Shown here: piece by piece, positions 10,717 to 21,287 of the stretch
Layout of the letters: each line of letters begins with the position of its first letter
How positions within the stretch are numbered: position 1 is the first letter of the stretch
NCBI GenBank assembly: GCA_027604685.1
Contig: JADHYX010000299.1
Span: 1 to 27,744, forward strand
Origin: Lobulomyces angularis
Taxonomy: Eukaryota > Chytridiomycota > Chytridiomycetes > Lobulomycetales > Lobulomycetaceae
Length of the DNA: 27,744 nt
Reading direction: 5' to 3'
Position numbers and translations under genes: made by a program
Notes under the pieces: generated by a model
Told to the model about the DNA's origin: nothing
The model's database searches: none
Seen by the model: only the letters and a program-made list of their open reading frames with translations

Positions 10717-11016
10717 CTTTTTTCTTTAGAGTTGTGTAACACAAAAGAAATTTATTGATTTAATCTCCATAAATATTAATTTGAATTGCAAACTTTTTTA
10801 ATATGAGACACTAAATTCTTCTTCATCCATCTTTTCTTAATTGCATAACTCTCTTACATATTTTAGAAAACAAATTAAGAAGAAATTTTTTTAAATGGTA
10901 ACCAATTTGAGGAAGAAAATATGTGAAGTAATTGCATGAAAAGGTTTTTTTTAGAGTTATTTGACTCTTGTAGTTCTTTTCTTACCATATTATTAACTAT
11001 ACGAACCTATATTATT
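10717..11016. other. Intergenic region upstream of profilin
   Basis: 300 bases between the profilin start and the RPA43 stop, both minus strand. It should hold the profilin promoter and the RPA43 terminator. The sequence is A+T-rich, with no ORF or RNA gene that I can support. Confidence 0.45.
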
Positions 11017-11963
11017 TCAACTATTGTTTATATTGTCTAAATCTTCAGTATTAACATTAGTAATGACACTAACTCTAGTACCAGTTATAGTTAATATCTC
11101 ATTATGCGTAATTAATCTTTAAAATGCAACGATTAGACATAGATGCATTGAAAAATGTATTACTCACTTCTCGGTAACAAATTTTAAACAAGTACCAGGC
11201 TTAATGGTATGAATTTTTTCAAATTTCCAGGAATTATTTTCCAATGTAAAGTATGCATCATTTAAATTTGATTTTGGTATCGAAGCATTAAATACTCCAT
11301 GAACTAGCACCCCAACGTGATCTTGAGAAACCTGTTCAAAAAATTGGGAAAAAACATTAAATTTTGCAGTTAGTATTACTACATCATTTTTAATAAATTC
11401 TTAAATATAACTAAAACAGTTACTTATCTTACTTTATTAACAATCCCAACCAAAACATCACCGATATTAGGATTGAAAACAAATAAATCCAACTGTATCT
11501 TAAAATTTAAAAATGGTGACTCGTTTATTATTTTTGCAGCATTTTGTAAAAGTTTCAAATTAGAATAAGAAACTAAAACACCTTTCACTTTATCCACATA
11601 CCTATTTAGTAATTTATCCAAAAAATTAGTAATTCCATCCTTAATATTCAGAGAATAAATAGGAGGAATAGTTAAAAACAATGTGGAGTTAATGGTTGTG
11701 AAGTTCGCTTTAATTTTTTTATTTTTAACTTCAGGTTTAATTTTGAGGTTTATAATTTCTATATCATTTTTTTCGGTGTTAAAGTTTTTTTTATTGATTT
11801 TTGAATTATTAACTTCCAATGTATCTGTAACATTCAGCCGCTTTGTTTTTTCTAATTTAATTTTTTTATGCTTGTGAGAAGATTTTAGTTCGGATATTTC
11901 AAGCTTTTCTTCGTTAATAATAGAGTTTTTCTTTTTATCTTTTTTTTCTTTTTTGACTTTCAT
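11017..11963 (-). CDS. RPA43: RNA polymerase I subunit RPA43
   Basis: Rpa43 (A43) is the stalk subunit of RNA polymerase I that contacts the initiation factor Rrn3/TIF-IA during rRNA transcription. The three-exon model (11963-11433, 11331-11168, 11116-11017) gives 264 residues ending in TGA. Residues 1-90 are a Lys-rich, low-complexity extension. Residues about 90-175 fit the Rpb7-like N-terminal domain, with P-P-I-Y-S-L, V-K-G-V-L-V-S-Y and a closing D-V-L-V-G-I-V-N-K. The next exon fits the OB fold: V-S-Q-D-H-V-G-V-L-V-H-G, then F-N-A-S-I-P. Introns are 101 and 51 bp, and the second junction splits a Lys codon. The last segment, I-T-G-T-R, fits the final OB strand. It is divergent from INTS6 across 443 bp. 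The call rests on motif order and on the F-N-A-S-I-P signature typical of A43. Confidence 0.85.
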
Positions 11964-12406
11964 TATGATTAATTAAAAAAATAATATTTAAGAAAAGGAA
12001 TTAAAAAAAAAAAAAAAAAAAAAAAAATTAGATATTTAGTTTTTTCTTATTTAAGACGTAATTAAATAAGAGAATAATGCGCAGATTATTTACAAATATC
12101 ATTTGACCTTTTCTAATGTTTTTGTAGTTTTCTATTTACTTATTCATCAGGCATGTTTATTGTTCTCGCAAGTTTTGGAAATGACACCAAAAAGATTTCA
12201 TTGAAATTTTTAGAAAAAAAATCTAATAAGAAAAAAACAAATATTAGAAATTTTAGTCAAAGTCAGAAAATTAGTACCTAATCCTTCAAAGGTTGTTCTT
12301 GCTTACGATCTTTTGCTATTTCAAAACCCTAAAATTTATTTTTAAATTATTTTGTTTGATTGAAAACTGAATTTTTTTGTTTTACAAAAATATTTCATTT
12401 TTTGAA
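11964..12406. other. Divergent intergenic region, RPA43 / INTS6
   Basis: 443 bases separating two divergent start codons, presumably containing both promoters. A pure A run of 25 bases lies at 12003-12027. A 42-codon ORF on the plus strand (12153-12281) and short open stretches on the minus strand have no recognisable family, and I do not call them genes. Confidence 0.5.
12003..12027 (+). repeat. 25-base poly(A) homopolymer
   Basis: An uninterrupted A run just upstream of the RPA43 start codon; on the RPA43 strand it is a T run. Similar 20-base A runs lie at about 83-102 and 424-443. Such tracts are common in very A+T-rich genomes and often exclude nucleosomes at promoters. Exact lengths may suffer from sequencing error. 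Confidence 0.7.
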
Positions 12407-15400
12407 ATGGTAGTTCATGTGTTTGTAATAGACACTAGTGCGTCAATGAACCAGGAATTTCAAAGAGGTTTCTCCAAACTAGATTGTGCCAAAAACGCTG
12501 TGGAGCAATTTTTTAAGTGGGAAACTAAAAGAAATGATAACTACAATAACAAATACATGTTAGTCACTTATGATGACTTTCCAAGTTGTATCAAGGTAAA
12601 ATTTACTTTTGTAACGAACTTATTGCATATTTAATGAGAACATTAATGAAATTTTATAAAAAAAATGATTTGAGTTGCGGTTGTTTTCTAATGTGTAAAA
12701 AATACTTGCCAAGGCATTATAATTCATTGATCAATTATTTATTACAATTTTTAATTATTTCATTAATCATCTTAAAAAAAAGTCTTATCCAGAGCAAAGT
12801 ATTTCCCACTTATTAAAAGAGTTAAAGCACTTAAAAGCTTATGATTTATCGCAAGCAGGTCAAACAATGGCATCTATTTTTGACTTTTTAAATGTTTATA
12901 GATTTCGAAAAGAAACAATTGGATCTGTAACAGTCCCTTAAAAAAATTCAACTTTTAAAGAAATTTACCTTTTTTAGGGAAGATATATAGGAAATTTAGA
13001 AACTACTTTACTTTATTGGTTTACAGATGGTGGCACCTTTTATCAGGGTAGAGGAAGCGAAGTAGGGAACATGTCCGATAACGTAAGTTTGCTCTTTAGT
13101 AATCCACTGTAGTAGATAAAAATTGTAAACTTTTTTTTCCTTTAGCTCTCCTTACCAGGGTTAACCTCTGCAGGAGCATCAACTTATATTGAACCTTTTC
13201 GTTGGGACCAGCGATTATACACTATTTTATTAAATACTGAAAACATTCAGCCTAGAATTATAACACAATTAAGATCAATGAGTGAAAATATGGGAGGTTT
13301 TTAAATACTAAAGAATGTTTTTTAGATGAATACTTATTGAAAGTTTATAGGAGAATGTTGGTCAATTGATAATATCAAGTCCTTAATTCATTGTATTGAC
13401 AATTGCATGGGAGGAGTCAAACCTTTGCATCCGGACTGTCAACCGCAGAGATCTATATGTGCAATTGAAGGGGTTACCGTTTTCTTCGAAGAAGGTTTGC
13501 AATAGCGAATTACCGGCCTAAAAAATAACTTAAATTTTAAAGAATCAAATCAGCCAAATAGGTTATTTGGAAAAGCATTGGTTTACGCAAATTCTGTTAA
13601 TTCTACAAGGAATTTTCCGATACCGGAAAACTATTGGGTTGAATCAGTAAGTCATTCTCCTGTTCCGGTATATAAAAGAAATTAGAAAAGAATTTTTAAA
13701 AAAATAATTAACAGCCACCACGGACAGCGCATCCAAAATTAATATTTTCTTTGCAAAAAGCAAATTTATATTCGATACCAGAGTCATTTCCCGTGGATAG
13801 ATTTCATCTTGATCCATGTTACTTAACAGTAAAATTAGAAGAATTGAGCAATCAAAAACCTGGTACTTGCGTTCCTTTATTTGTTAAAAATTCCTACATA
13901 CAGGAAGGTCTTGGACATCCCTGTGGATTCTTAAAATTTAGTACACAGGAGCGGAGAGTTTCCTTTTATATACTACCTTATAACTTTCCTCGATTATTTA
14001 AACTTATCGGTAATAAACTGAAAACTATTCTAATTCAAGAATTTGATAAAAATAGATCAGGTTTATAAGAAAGGAACTGTAATTAAACAGAGTATTCCAA
14101 TGCATTGGTCAAGTTCATTTTATGAGTATTTAAAAGATACACCATCTTATTATTGGGAGGTATGTATTTTATTTTATTATTTACTTAATTATGAAAAGTC
14201 ATTGAGAAGGGCTTTGAAACAAATTGGATTAGCAGAAAACATAATGCCAAAACAGTTTGTGGAGAGTAAAGTCAGTCCGTTTCCTGCAATACTTAGCACC
14301 CTAAAGGCCAATACAAAACTGGAGTACAGTAGGATTATAAAATCCAAAATTAGTGAAGCCAAGGTTGGGGTTTCATTACCTTTTTAGAATTTATTATTCT
14401 TTATCTAGAAAATTACAGAAATGGAAAATAGCGGCATTGGCGGAATATGTGAAAATCCTTTTGATGTGGAAAGATCAAATTTGCTTGCTACTTTAACATC
14501 TGCAAGTCTGTATATTACTGAAAAATTAGCATCCAATAATCATAGCGAAAACAAATTAAAGAAGAAAAAAAAGAGATTGAGTCAACTAGAGTTGGGTAAC
14601 AAAATCTTGAGGCATAGTTTTTCATTAATAATTTTGTCAAAGATGAATTGCATTCCCTACCTATTGCAGAAATGGGAAATTATATTCGAGCAGCCAGTAG
14701 CATTCAAAAATTGAAAGATCCATTTGAAGATGAGGAAACAACAAAACAAAGAGAAAAGTCTATGTTTGGAAATCCCTACAAAAAGGATACCGTAGTATCA
14801 ATTGACGAGGCTGATGAAGCTCAGTCATTCGATAGTGACGTTTCAGTGAAATCTTCAGAAAGGGAGGACGACGAAGAATCCATATCCAGCGGCTCTACTG
14901 TTAAAAGTAATTCTTCAACATCTTCTTTACTAAGAAGAAGCAAATCTGGAAGCATCAGAAGAGCTAAGCTTAGGTCAACATCACCAACTCCCACACCCAT
15001 CTCACCCGTAATTAATCGGGTCCCTAAACTTGCATTAACCTTAAGCCAAAATTTTATGGAAATGTCGAATTATCTAAAAACTATTAAAAATATGGAAGAA
15101 AAGGAGGCTTTATTGCTACTATACCCAGCTTTTGTTGAAAAAGGTCAGCTACCTGTTTCTTCAGTTAAGAGAAAAATTTCCAATGAACCAATTCTTACCA
15201 ATGATAAATCATTAGCAGTAAAGATCTCTACCGAATCAAAAAGTGCATTCCCTATGGGAGATGACTTACTAATCCCTAACTTGTATGACTTTACTAAAGT
15301 TGACGAAGGGATGGATGACAGAGCAGAAAAAGATTACGATAAAGATGAGTTTTACTTTGGAGAAAGCGGGAAGTTTAACAACAATTTTTATACTGATAGT

Positions 15401-15841
15401 ACAGTTACTACGAAGTTTATTTCCGAGGATGATGTGCAGAAAAGTAAGAGAATAAAAATAGGTAAAAGTGAAACTACTGATGGGTTACTTGATATTTATG
15501 ATTCAACTCTAGATACCGCCTTAAATAAAACCAACCTAAATAACAATGGGTTAAAGGAAAACGATGAGAATGCAGATTACAAAAAACTGCTGTTAATTTT
15601 AGAAAATGAAGAAAGTGCAAAGAATTATATATTTAAAATATTTAGAGAATCGCCAAATGGTAAGTGCTTTGACAGCAAATCCGTTAAATCTTTTTTTTTG
15701 ACAGAATTTTCACGGCAGAAAGTAAAAACCTTAGTAAATTGTTTAAAAGCAGAAGATACATCAAAGAATTTATTGTTTTATGATTTATGTAGAAATTTAA
15801 GTTTTAGAATGAAACTTTGTCAAGACCTATTTAATAATTAG
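12407..15841 (+). CDS. INTS6: Integrator complex subunit 6 (VWA domain)
   Basis: INTS6 is the subunit that links phosphatase PP2A to the Integrator complex, which attenuates RNA polymerase II and processes snRNA 3' ends. The 11-exon model gives 928 residues (human 887). Exons are 12407-12595, 12783-12926, 12978-13082, 13146-13296, 13351-13494, 13543-13646, 13715-14009, 14056-14159, 14199-14363, 14409-14595 and 14643-15841. The N-terminus is a von Willebrand A domain with the metal-site motif D-T-S-A-S at 9-13 and F-T-D-G-G later. Family blocks follow: P-F-R-W-D-Q-R-L, P-P-R-T-A-H-P, G-L-G-H-P-C-G-F-L-K, M-P-Y-N-like L-P-Y-N-F-P, and Y-L-K-D-T-P-S-Y-Y. About residues 560-650 are acidic, then Ser/Arg-rich low complexity, before a shorter conserved C-terminal tail. 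The first intron (187 bp) ends in a purine-rich AAAAAAAAG acceptor; only this choice keeps frame and matches human spacing. Confidence 0.92.
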
Positions 15842-15940
15842 AAATTTTTGTGTATGAATATTTTTTAACCAAAAGGAATTGTCGGCAAATTTTTTTCTCC
15901 CACTGAAAAACTACTATCTAAATTTGAACAATAATAATAA

Positions 15941-17284
15941 ATGACGATCAAAGTATAAATCTTCTATAAAATAATTTTAACAATATTATCAATGAAATTT
16001 ATTTCTTTCCTTTTTAATAGGAAGAGTGGGTTTTGAAAAATAACACACAAATTTATTATAAAACTTGGGTTCCTGAAAAAAAAGTTATTGCTACTGTAAC
16101 TGTATTAAAAAAAAAAAAAAATCATTTATTTTTTATTTATTTTTAATCTAATGCTACATTTGCTATTTTACGTTAGTTTATTCATGGTATGTTTGTTCAA
16201 AGTTTTCATTTTCTTTTTGAATTTTTTCTCAAACTTAATTCGTTTCAGGACTTGGTGAACATTGTAGCCGATACGATGAAATTTTTAACCACTTCTCTGA
16301 TGTCGGAATAAAAGTTATTTCATTTGATCAAAGAGGTTCGTAAAAACAAATCAGTTGTTTTGAATTTCCTTTTTTAGGCTTTGGTAAAACTGCAAGAAAA
16401 AATGGAATTTTGGGTTAGTCTTTACAATATATAATATATAAAATTTTTAAATGTATCCATTGATTGATGGTAGGACACAACGAAGGTTTGCAAACCTTGT
16501 TTTCTGATGTGAGGGATGCTGATAATAAAGTGAAACTTGCAGGGGTTCCACACTTTATAATGGGGTAGTTTGAAAGGTTGAATGTTTTCTTAATTTTTTA
16601 ATAAAGGCAGAGTATGGGAGGAGGATTAGCGTTACGATATGTAATACAAAATAGCAAAGAGAATTTTGCTGGAGTAATTGCTTGCTCTCCATTAATTGGT
16701 GCTGGAAAAGCAAGTGCAGTGCCTTTTTGGAAAAGATACCCCATTTTAGGCCTCAGTTACGTTATTCCAAATTTTGCGATAGCAAATCCTGTAAAGTCTT
16801 CGTTTTTATCAAGAAATTTAGAGTGCTGTAATAAATATGACGAGGACCCTGATGTGCACCCATACATTTCTTTTGGTACCAGTTTTTTATGCTTTTGAAA
16901 ACGTAACTTTCTATAAATTCAGGAACTGCTGCCAATATTGTTTTAAGTGGTGAGGAGTTAGCGCTGAATGGATGGGAAAATTTTAAAACTCCTATATTAA
17001 TTTCACATGGATCAGAGGACGTTTTAACGTGTCCAATTGCTTCAAAGAGGTTTATCGAAAAGGTACCAATTGAGGATAAAGAATTTTGGCAAATGGATGG
17101 GTGGCTTCATGAGCGTAGAAATTTTCCTAATTTTATTCTTTTTTTAATTTTTATTGAAATAGTTCATAATGAACTGGAATGCCAAAAAGTATTTGATAAA
17201 GTATAAACATTATTAAGATAAAAATACGCTCTTATCTGAATATAAATTTTCTAGTACATTGATTGGATTAGGAAACACTCTTAA
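15941..17284 (+). CDS. Monoglyceride lipase, YJU3/MGL family, copy A
   Basis: A 281-residue alpha/beta hydrolase expected to cleave monoacylglycerol to glycerol and fatty acid. Exons are 15941-15952, 16021-16101, 16177-16186, 16249-16335, 16378-16413, 16474-16564, 16607-16875, 16923-17114, 17163-17200 and 17255-17284. Family motifs are intact: H-G-L-G-E-H-C-S-R-Y, F-D-Q-R-G-F-G-K-T and the nucleophile elbow G-Q-S-M-G-G. The inferred triad is Ser108, Asp228 (H-G-S-E-D) and His258 (W-L-H). Exon 3 is only 10 bases. An alternative donor six bases upstream of the exon 2 end would also keep frame, removing Val-Thr; copy B favours the longer form. The last exon (Y-I-D-W-I-R-K-H-S) is supported by the matching end of copy B; otherwise translation would stop one codon into the preceding intron. 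It is followed on the same strand by its paralogue after 205 bp. Confidence 0.87.
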
Positions 17285-17489
17285 GTAGTTAAGGAAGAAC
17301 TTTTAATTTTACTGGGTTCTCAAGGTAAAATACCTTTTATTTATTTTTAAGGTGCCACTACCATTTTTGCTAATTTTTTAGTTTTAATTTTTCTTATTTT
17401 AGTATACAAATAAATAAAAATAAAAAAAAATAATTATAATTTATATTATAAATTGTATAAATTTTATTTTTTTTTCAAAGAAAAATTTT

Positions 17490-18727
17490 ATGAAAAGAAA
17501 TAATAAAGAAAATTCTAACTGCATAATAAAGGCCGAATATGTTATTGTTGACGATGGGTTTTCCCTTTACTTTCGGTACTGGATACCAAAGGTGCGAACG
17601 AAAGCTACACTGTAAGTTTTTATGGTTCAAAAACACGCTTCCAAATTTTATCAAAAAAATTATTGTTTAATTATCGATTTAGAACTTTTGTGCATGGATA
17701 TGGTAATATTGATTAAAAAACCATTTAAAATTGTAAAAATAAACAAATTTCTTCCCTCAATAAGGTGAACACATTTCCAGATATGATCACTTCTTCTCAT
17801 TATTTTCCGAAAATGGCATAAAGGTAGGTGGATATGATCAAAGGGGATTTGGCAAAACTGTCAAACTTAATGGTATTTACGGTAGGTCAATTCAGTATTT
17901 ATAACGGTGAAAATTGCTGAATTTATTTCTGTCCTACGTAAGGTCATAATTATGGATTTGAAAATGTTTTAAATGATATTTCTCTTGCTAACGAGCGAAT
18001 TAGAGAAAAAGAAATTCCTCATTTCGTTATGGGCCACAGTATGGGTGGTGGTATGCTAAATTGAAATTTCACTAACAACAGGAAAAGGAATAGTATTAAG
18101 GTGGTGTATTGAATACGGGGAAAATATTCAGGGCTGCATTGTATCTGCACCATTAATAAACTTTGGTAGTATTGTTCCAAAATTGGCTGCCTGGCAAAAA
18201 TATTTGTAGAGGAAAAATATATATATGTTTAAACTTATTTTTTTAGAGTATACTTTTTGGCAAATTTTTTCCCTACTTACAATCTACGTGGTGAAGGTGG
18301 TGGATTAGGCAGATATTGCACTAGGTATGTAAAACAAAGGCTTTTTTACATTATTTTAGGGATGCGATATTTAATGAAGAAGCAGCCAATGATCCTTTTC
18401 TGACATCAAAGATTTCCTTAGATATGTTCAGTCAATTGCTTTTAAACAATGACAAATTATTGAACGACGGTGCAGAGAATTTTAACATTCCTGTTTTGTG
18501 TGTTCATGGCACCAGTGATGTTATTACATGTCCGAATACCAGTGAAGAATTTATCAAGAAAGTACCCGTGAAAGACAAGGAATACTTTAAATTTGACGGA
18601 TATTACCATGAACGTAATTGATAGATATTGAAATTTAAAAAATTTTTTTTAAATAGTGCATAATGAAATTGAGTATGAAATTGTTGCAGAAAAATATATT
18701 GGTTGGATATTGGAGCGGTCAAAATGA
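17490..18727 (+). CDS. Monoglyceride lipase, YJU3/MGL family, copy B
   Basis: A 295-residue tandem paralogue of the preceding lipase. Exons are 17490-17611, 17683-17702, 17765-17881, 17943-18050, 18088-18205, 18247-18324, 18360-18613 and 18657-18727, ending in TGA. It has H-G-Y-G-E-H-I-S-R-Y, Y-D-Q-R-G-F-G-K-T and the elbow G-H-S-M-G-G. The inferred triad is Ser119, Asp241 (H-G-T-S-D) and His271 (Y-Y-H), so it looks catalytically competent. Introns within I-Y-G/H and before the last H-N-E sit at the same positions as in copy A; others differ. Two acceptors six bases apart (18081 and 18087) both keep frame after the nucleophile elbow. I chose the downstream one because it reproduces the S-M-G-G-G spacing of copy A. 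The region between elbow and acid residue, which forms the lid, has diverged strongly from copy A. Confidence 0.87.
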
Positions 18728-19250
18728 AAATAAACTTATTCAGAATAGTATGGAAAGTGTAAATATCTATATGCATTAAAAATAATAAAAATTTCAATAT
18801 CCATTAAATTAAAAATTCTGGGAGATCTTGATACCACTTTCAAAATTAACTGGGCACACTGATACCAACCAGCTATCTCTCAACTGTGAGTCAAGAATTG
18901 TTTAAGCTGCAATCGTGTGGTTACTGTATTTTTTCTCTCAAACGCCTATTTCTTTTCTGCATAAACAAAGTCATAAAATTTAATTCTATTATACTTGTTG
19001 TAAATGCAATAATAAATATGGAGTTGTCTCAATTCAAATTATTTTCTTTTTTAATTTTGAATTGAATCATCTAACTGTTTAAAAAACCATTTAAATAAAA
19101 AAAAAATTTTATGTAGAAACTTCTGGAAAAAAATGTAAAAAAGTCACTAAATTAAGAAATTTAAAGGTTATTTTGGGAGTAGAAGTATTTCAATAAAAGC
19201 AATGTGAAAGGTAGCTTTTTTTATAACTAGTAAACTGTTTTAAATTTTTA
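18728..19250. other. Intergenic region downstream of lipase copy B
   Basis: 523 A+T-rich bases between two plus-strand genes. They should contain the lipase 3' end and the promoter of the next gene. No ORF, RNA gene or repeat is supportable; the stretch 18820-18930 is slightly less A+T-rich than its surroundings but has no coding frame. Confidence 0.45.
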
Positions 19251-21022
19251 ATGCAGAGTTTAGGTACATTACCGTAGCATTTAAATTTATTCCTTTTTTA
19301 ATCACTAATCGAAAACAAAATTAATTAAGTTTCTAATTTTTTTTTTTTTTGTTTTAATAATTAATATTTATTTTGATTGTACAATCAGAAACTGGAGAAA
19401 CTGCTGAAAGTAGTCCCAACGTCGCAACTGAATTAGTAATACAACCCGAAGCTGCTTACATGGATTCCTTGTTCAATTTTCATGCCGATAGCAGTCAATC
19501 TGACATTTTTCAACAAGATCAAGAAGTGCGAAGGGATATTACAAGCGTTTCTCATAATGAGATGCAAAACTACTTTAGTTCTAATATCGATACCTGCACA
19601 AATGATGAGAGTTTTTTAAGTCATGAAATTCGTAGTTCTGGTATTGGAGTAGACATTGGCAACGATCGTTTTGCTCGTATCAATTCGTCAGTTCAAAACT
19701 CCTCATTAATCGGAGCTTCATGTAAATATATACCTAAATAATTATAACTTATAATCAGTATTTTAAAAATTTTACCTTTTTTAAGTTATTGCATTTTCAG
19801 TATTTTATACAAATTCAATTTTCTTAAAAAATGTTAAATAAAATTTCTAATAATTCATTCTTTGTTTGTAGTTACTGCTGGTGTAAATAGGTTACTGGAG
19901 TTGGATGTCGATAATTTATATGGTACGATGCTGGATGATTTAATTCAAACTGTGGAAGAATCAGAATTAAGTATTAGGAGAACTCAAAATCGTATTATGG
20001 TGACAACATATTTATTTATAAAGGTTTTAATAAAAACTAGGAACTAGAAGAAAGGCTGGAATTGGAAATCAGGATGGCGGAACAAATGGGATTGACTGGA
20101 TGGACAAGCGACAATGAATTGGATGAAGTATTAGGAATAATTACAAATTTGGAAAGACTTCCAACTGAATATCATAACAGGCAACGTATAACTGCTTCCG
20201 GAGAAGAACAGCCAGAAAGATCTGCGCTAAGAAACAGATTTGCCCTAGAAAGTTTACCGATATTACCAAATGAAATTGTTTTAAGACAACAAGAGGCTTA
20301 TGAAAGAGATTCTAGGGCCTTGAGAGGTATGACCAGAGGGACGAACGAAACCAGTGAATTTAGTGAGTACACGAGTGGTCCTGCTCAATACTTTATTGAT
20401 AATGAAGATGAAAGTGACAGTGACAGAGACGAAGGTGAGGATGAGGATAATATTGATGAAAGACTTATACAAACATTATTTCAATTGCATGCTCATCATC
20501 AGCGTTCACTGTCAAATAGAAATCATGTTATAGAAAACCAAAACTCACAGCATTACAGTGCTAGCAATGAGGGTAATAAAAGGCTAAATCAAGAGTTAAT
20601 TTTTTTTTTAGCTAATGAGGAAGTTGATGAAAGCTTTTTATTATTAAATATGTTAGTGCAGCCATTAATCGATCGTAATGGTGACGTTTGTACTGAGTAA
20701 TATTTTTTTTTTTTCCTTTTATTTCAGACTAATTTTTTTTGTAAGCTATGAAAGTGCAGTAGGTTGGGACCTTCCATTGGTTTGCGAAAATTACTTATGC
20801 TGAAATATTTACAGCTAATTTTAGGGTGGAGAAGAACTACTGAAATTCGGGTTAAATGAAAATGGAGAGGAGCTTGTTAATCATGCAGTAGCAGATGGAG
20901 AACTCTTGAAAGACACTCTACTAGGAGGAATTAAACATCATAATAATTTGGAAGAAAATAAGTTTTTTCTAAAAACAAACAGTTTTTTGAAACTTAAAGA
21001 TGGTTCCTGTGTTGGACGATAA
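19251..21022 (+). CDS. Unrecognised acidic protein with central coiled coil
   Basis: I do not recognise this gene. My model has exons 19251-19263, 19389-19721, 19872-19999, 20041-20696, 20728-20740 and 20825-21022, giving 446 residues. The tiny first exon (ATG plus ten bases) is inferred because the next exon has no upstream in-frame ATG. The N-terminal 110 residues are polar and Ser/Asn/Asp-rich. A helical, probably coiled-coil stretch follows (L-L-E-L-D-V-D-N-L to L-E-E-R-L-E-L-E-I-R-M). Near residue 280 there is a strongly acidic tract rich in Asp, Glu and Ser. There is no signal peptide, membrane segment or zinc motif. The C-terminal exons are less certain. If the 31-bp intron at 20697-20727 is not removed, translation stops at TAA 20698-20700, giving 377 residues; the downstream 66-codon open stretch argues for splicing. 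It converges with the DER1-like gene. Confidence 0.6.
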
Positions 21023-21287
21023 AAAAATATAAGAACAAACATTGCAATTAATTAGATATTAATATTGTAAATCAATTTGCGTTAATAAATACTATTTAAT
21101 TTCTTTATTTTGGTCACCTTTTCATTTTTTGGTCAAGGTCAATTTAAAAAAAATAAATACTTGTATTGAAATCTAAAAATTATATCATAAAATAATATTT
21201 AATATCTATATATTTGGTAAGCACATTATGTATTAACAATAAAAAAGAAAGGGGAGAAAAATAACAATGAGATCAAGAGGATGAGGT

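Noticed and set aside
11683..11877. Hydrophobic plus-strand ORF resembling a membrane protein
   Set aside because: It is the complement of the Lys-rich N-terminus of RPA43; Lys codons read backwards give Phe and Leu.
12153..12281. 42-codon plus-strand ORF between RPA43 and INTS6
   Set aside because: Lys/Asn/Ser-rich, no recognised motif, and lies in a promoter region; open frames of this size are expected by chance at this composition.
12153..12330. Minus-strand exon-like stretches (reading ...I-A-K-D-R-K-Q-E and ...L-A-R-T-I-N-M-P-D-E)
   Set aside because: No start codon or consistent splice phase could be found that joins them, and no family is recognised.
12586..12782. ORF in the first INTS6 intron as an extra exon
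   Set aside because: Direct joining of 12595 to 12783 gives the same residue spacing as human INTS6, leaving no room for an extra exon.
20281..20472. Hydrophobic minus-strand ORF
   Set aside because: Antisense to the acidic tract of the unknown gene; composition artefact.
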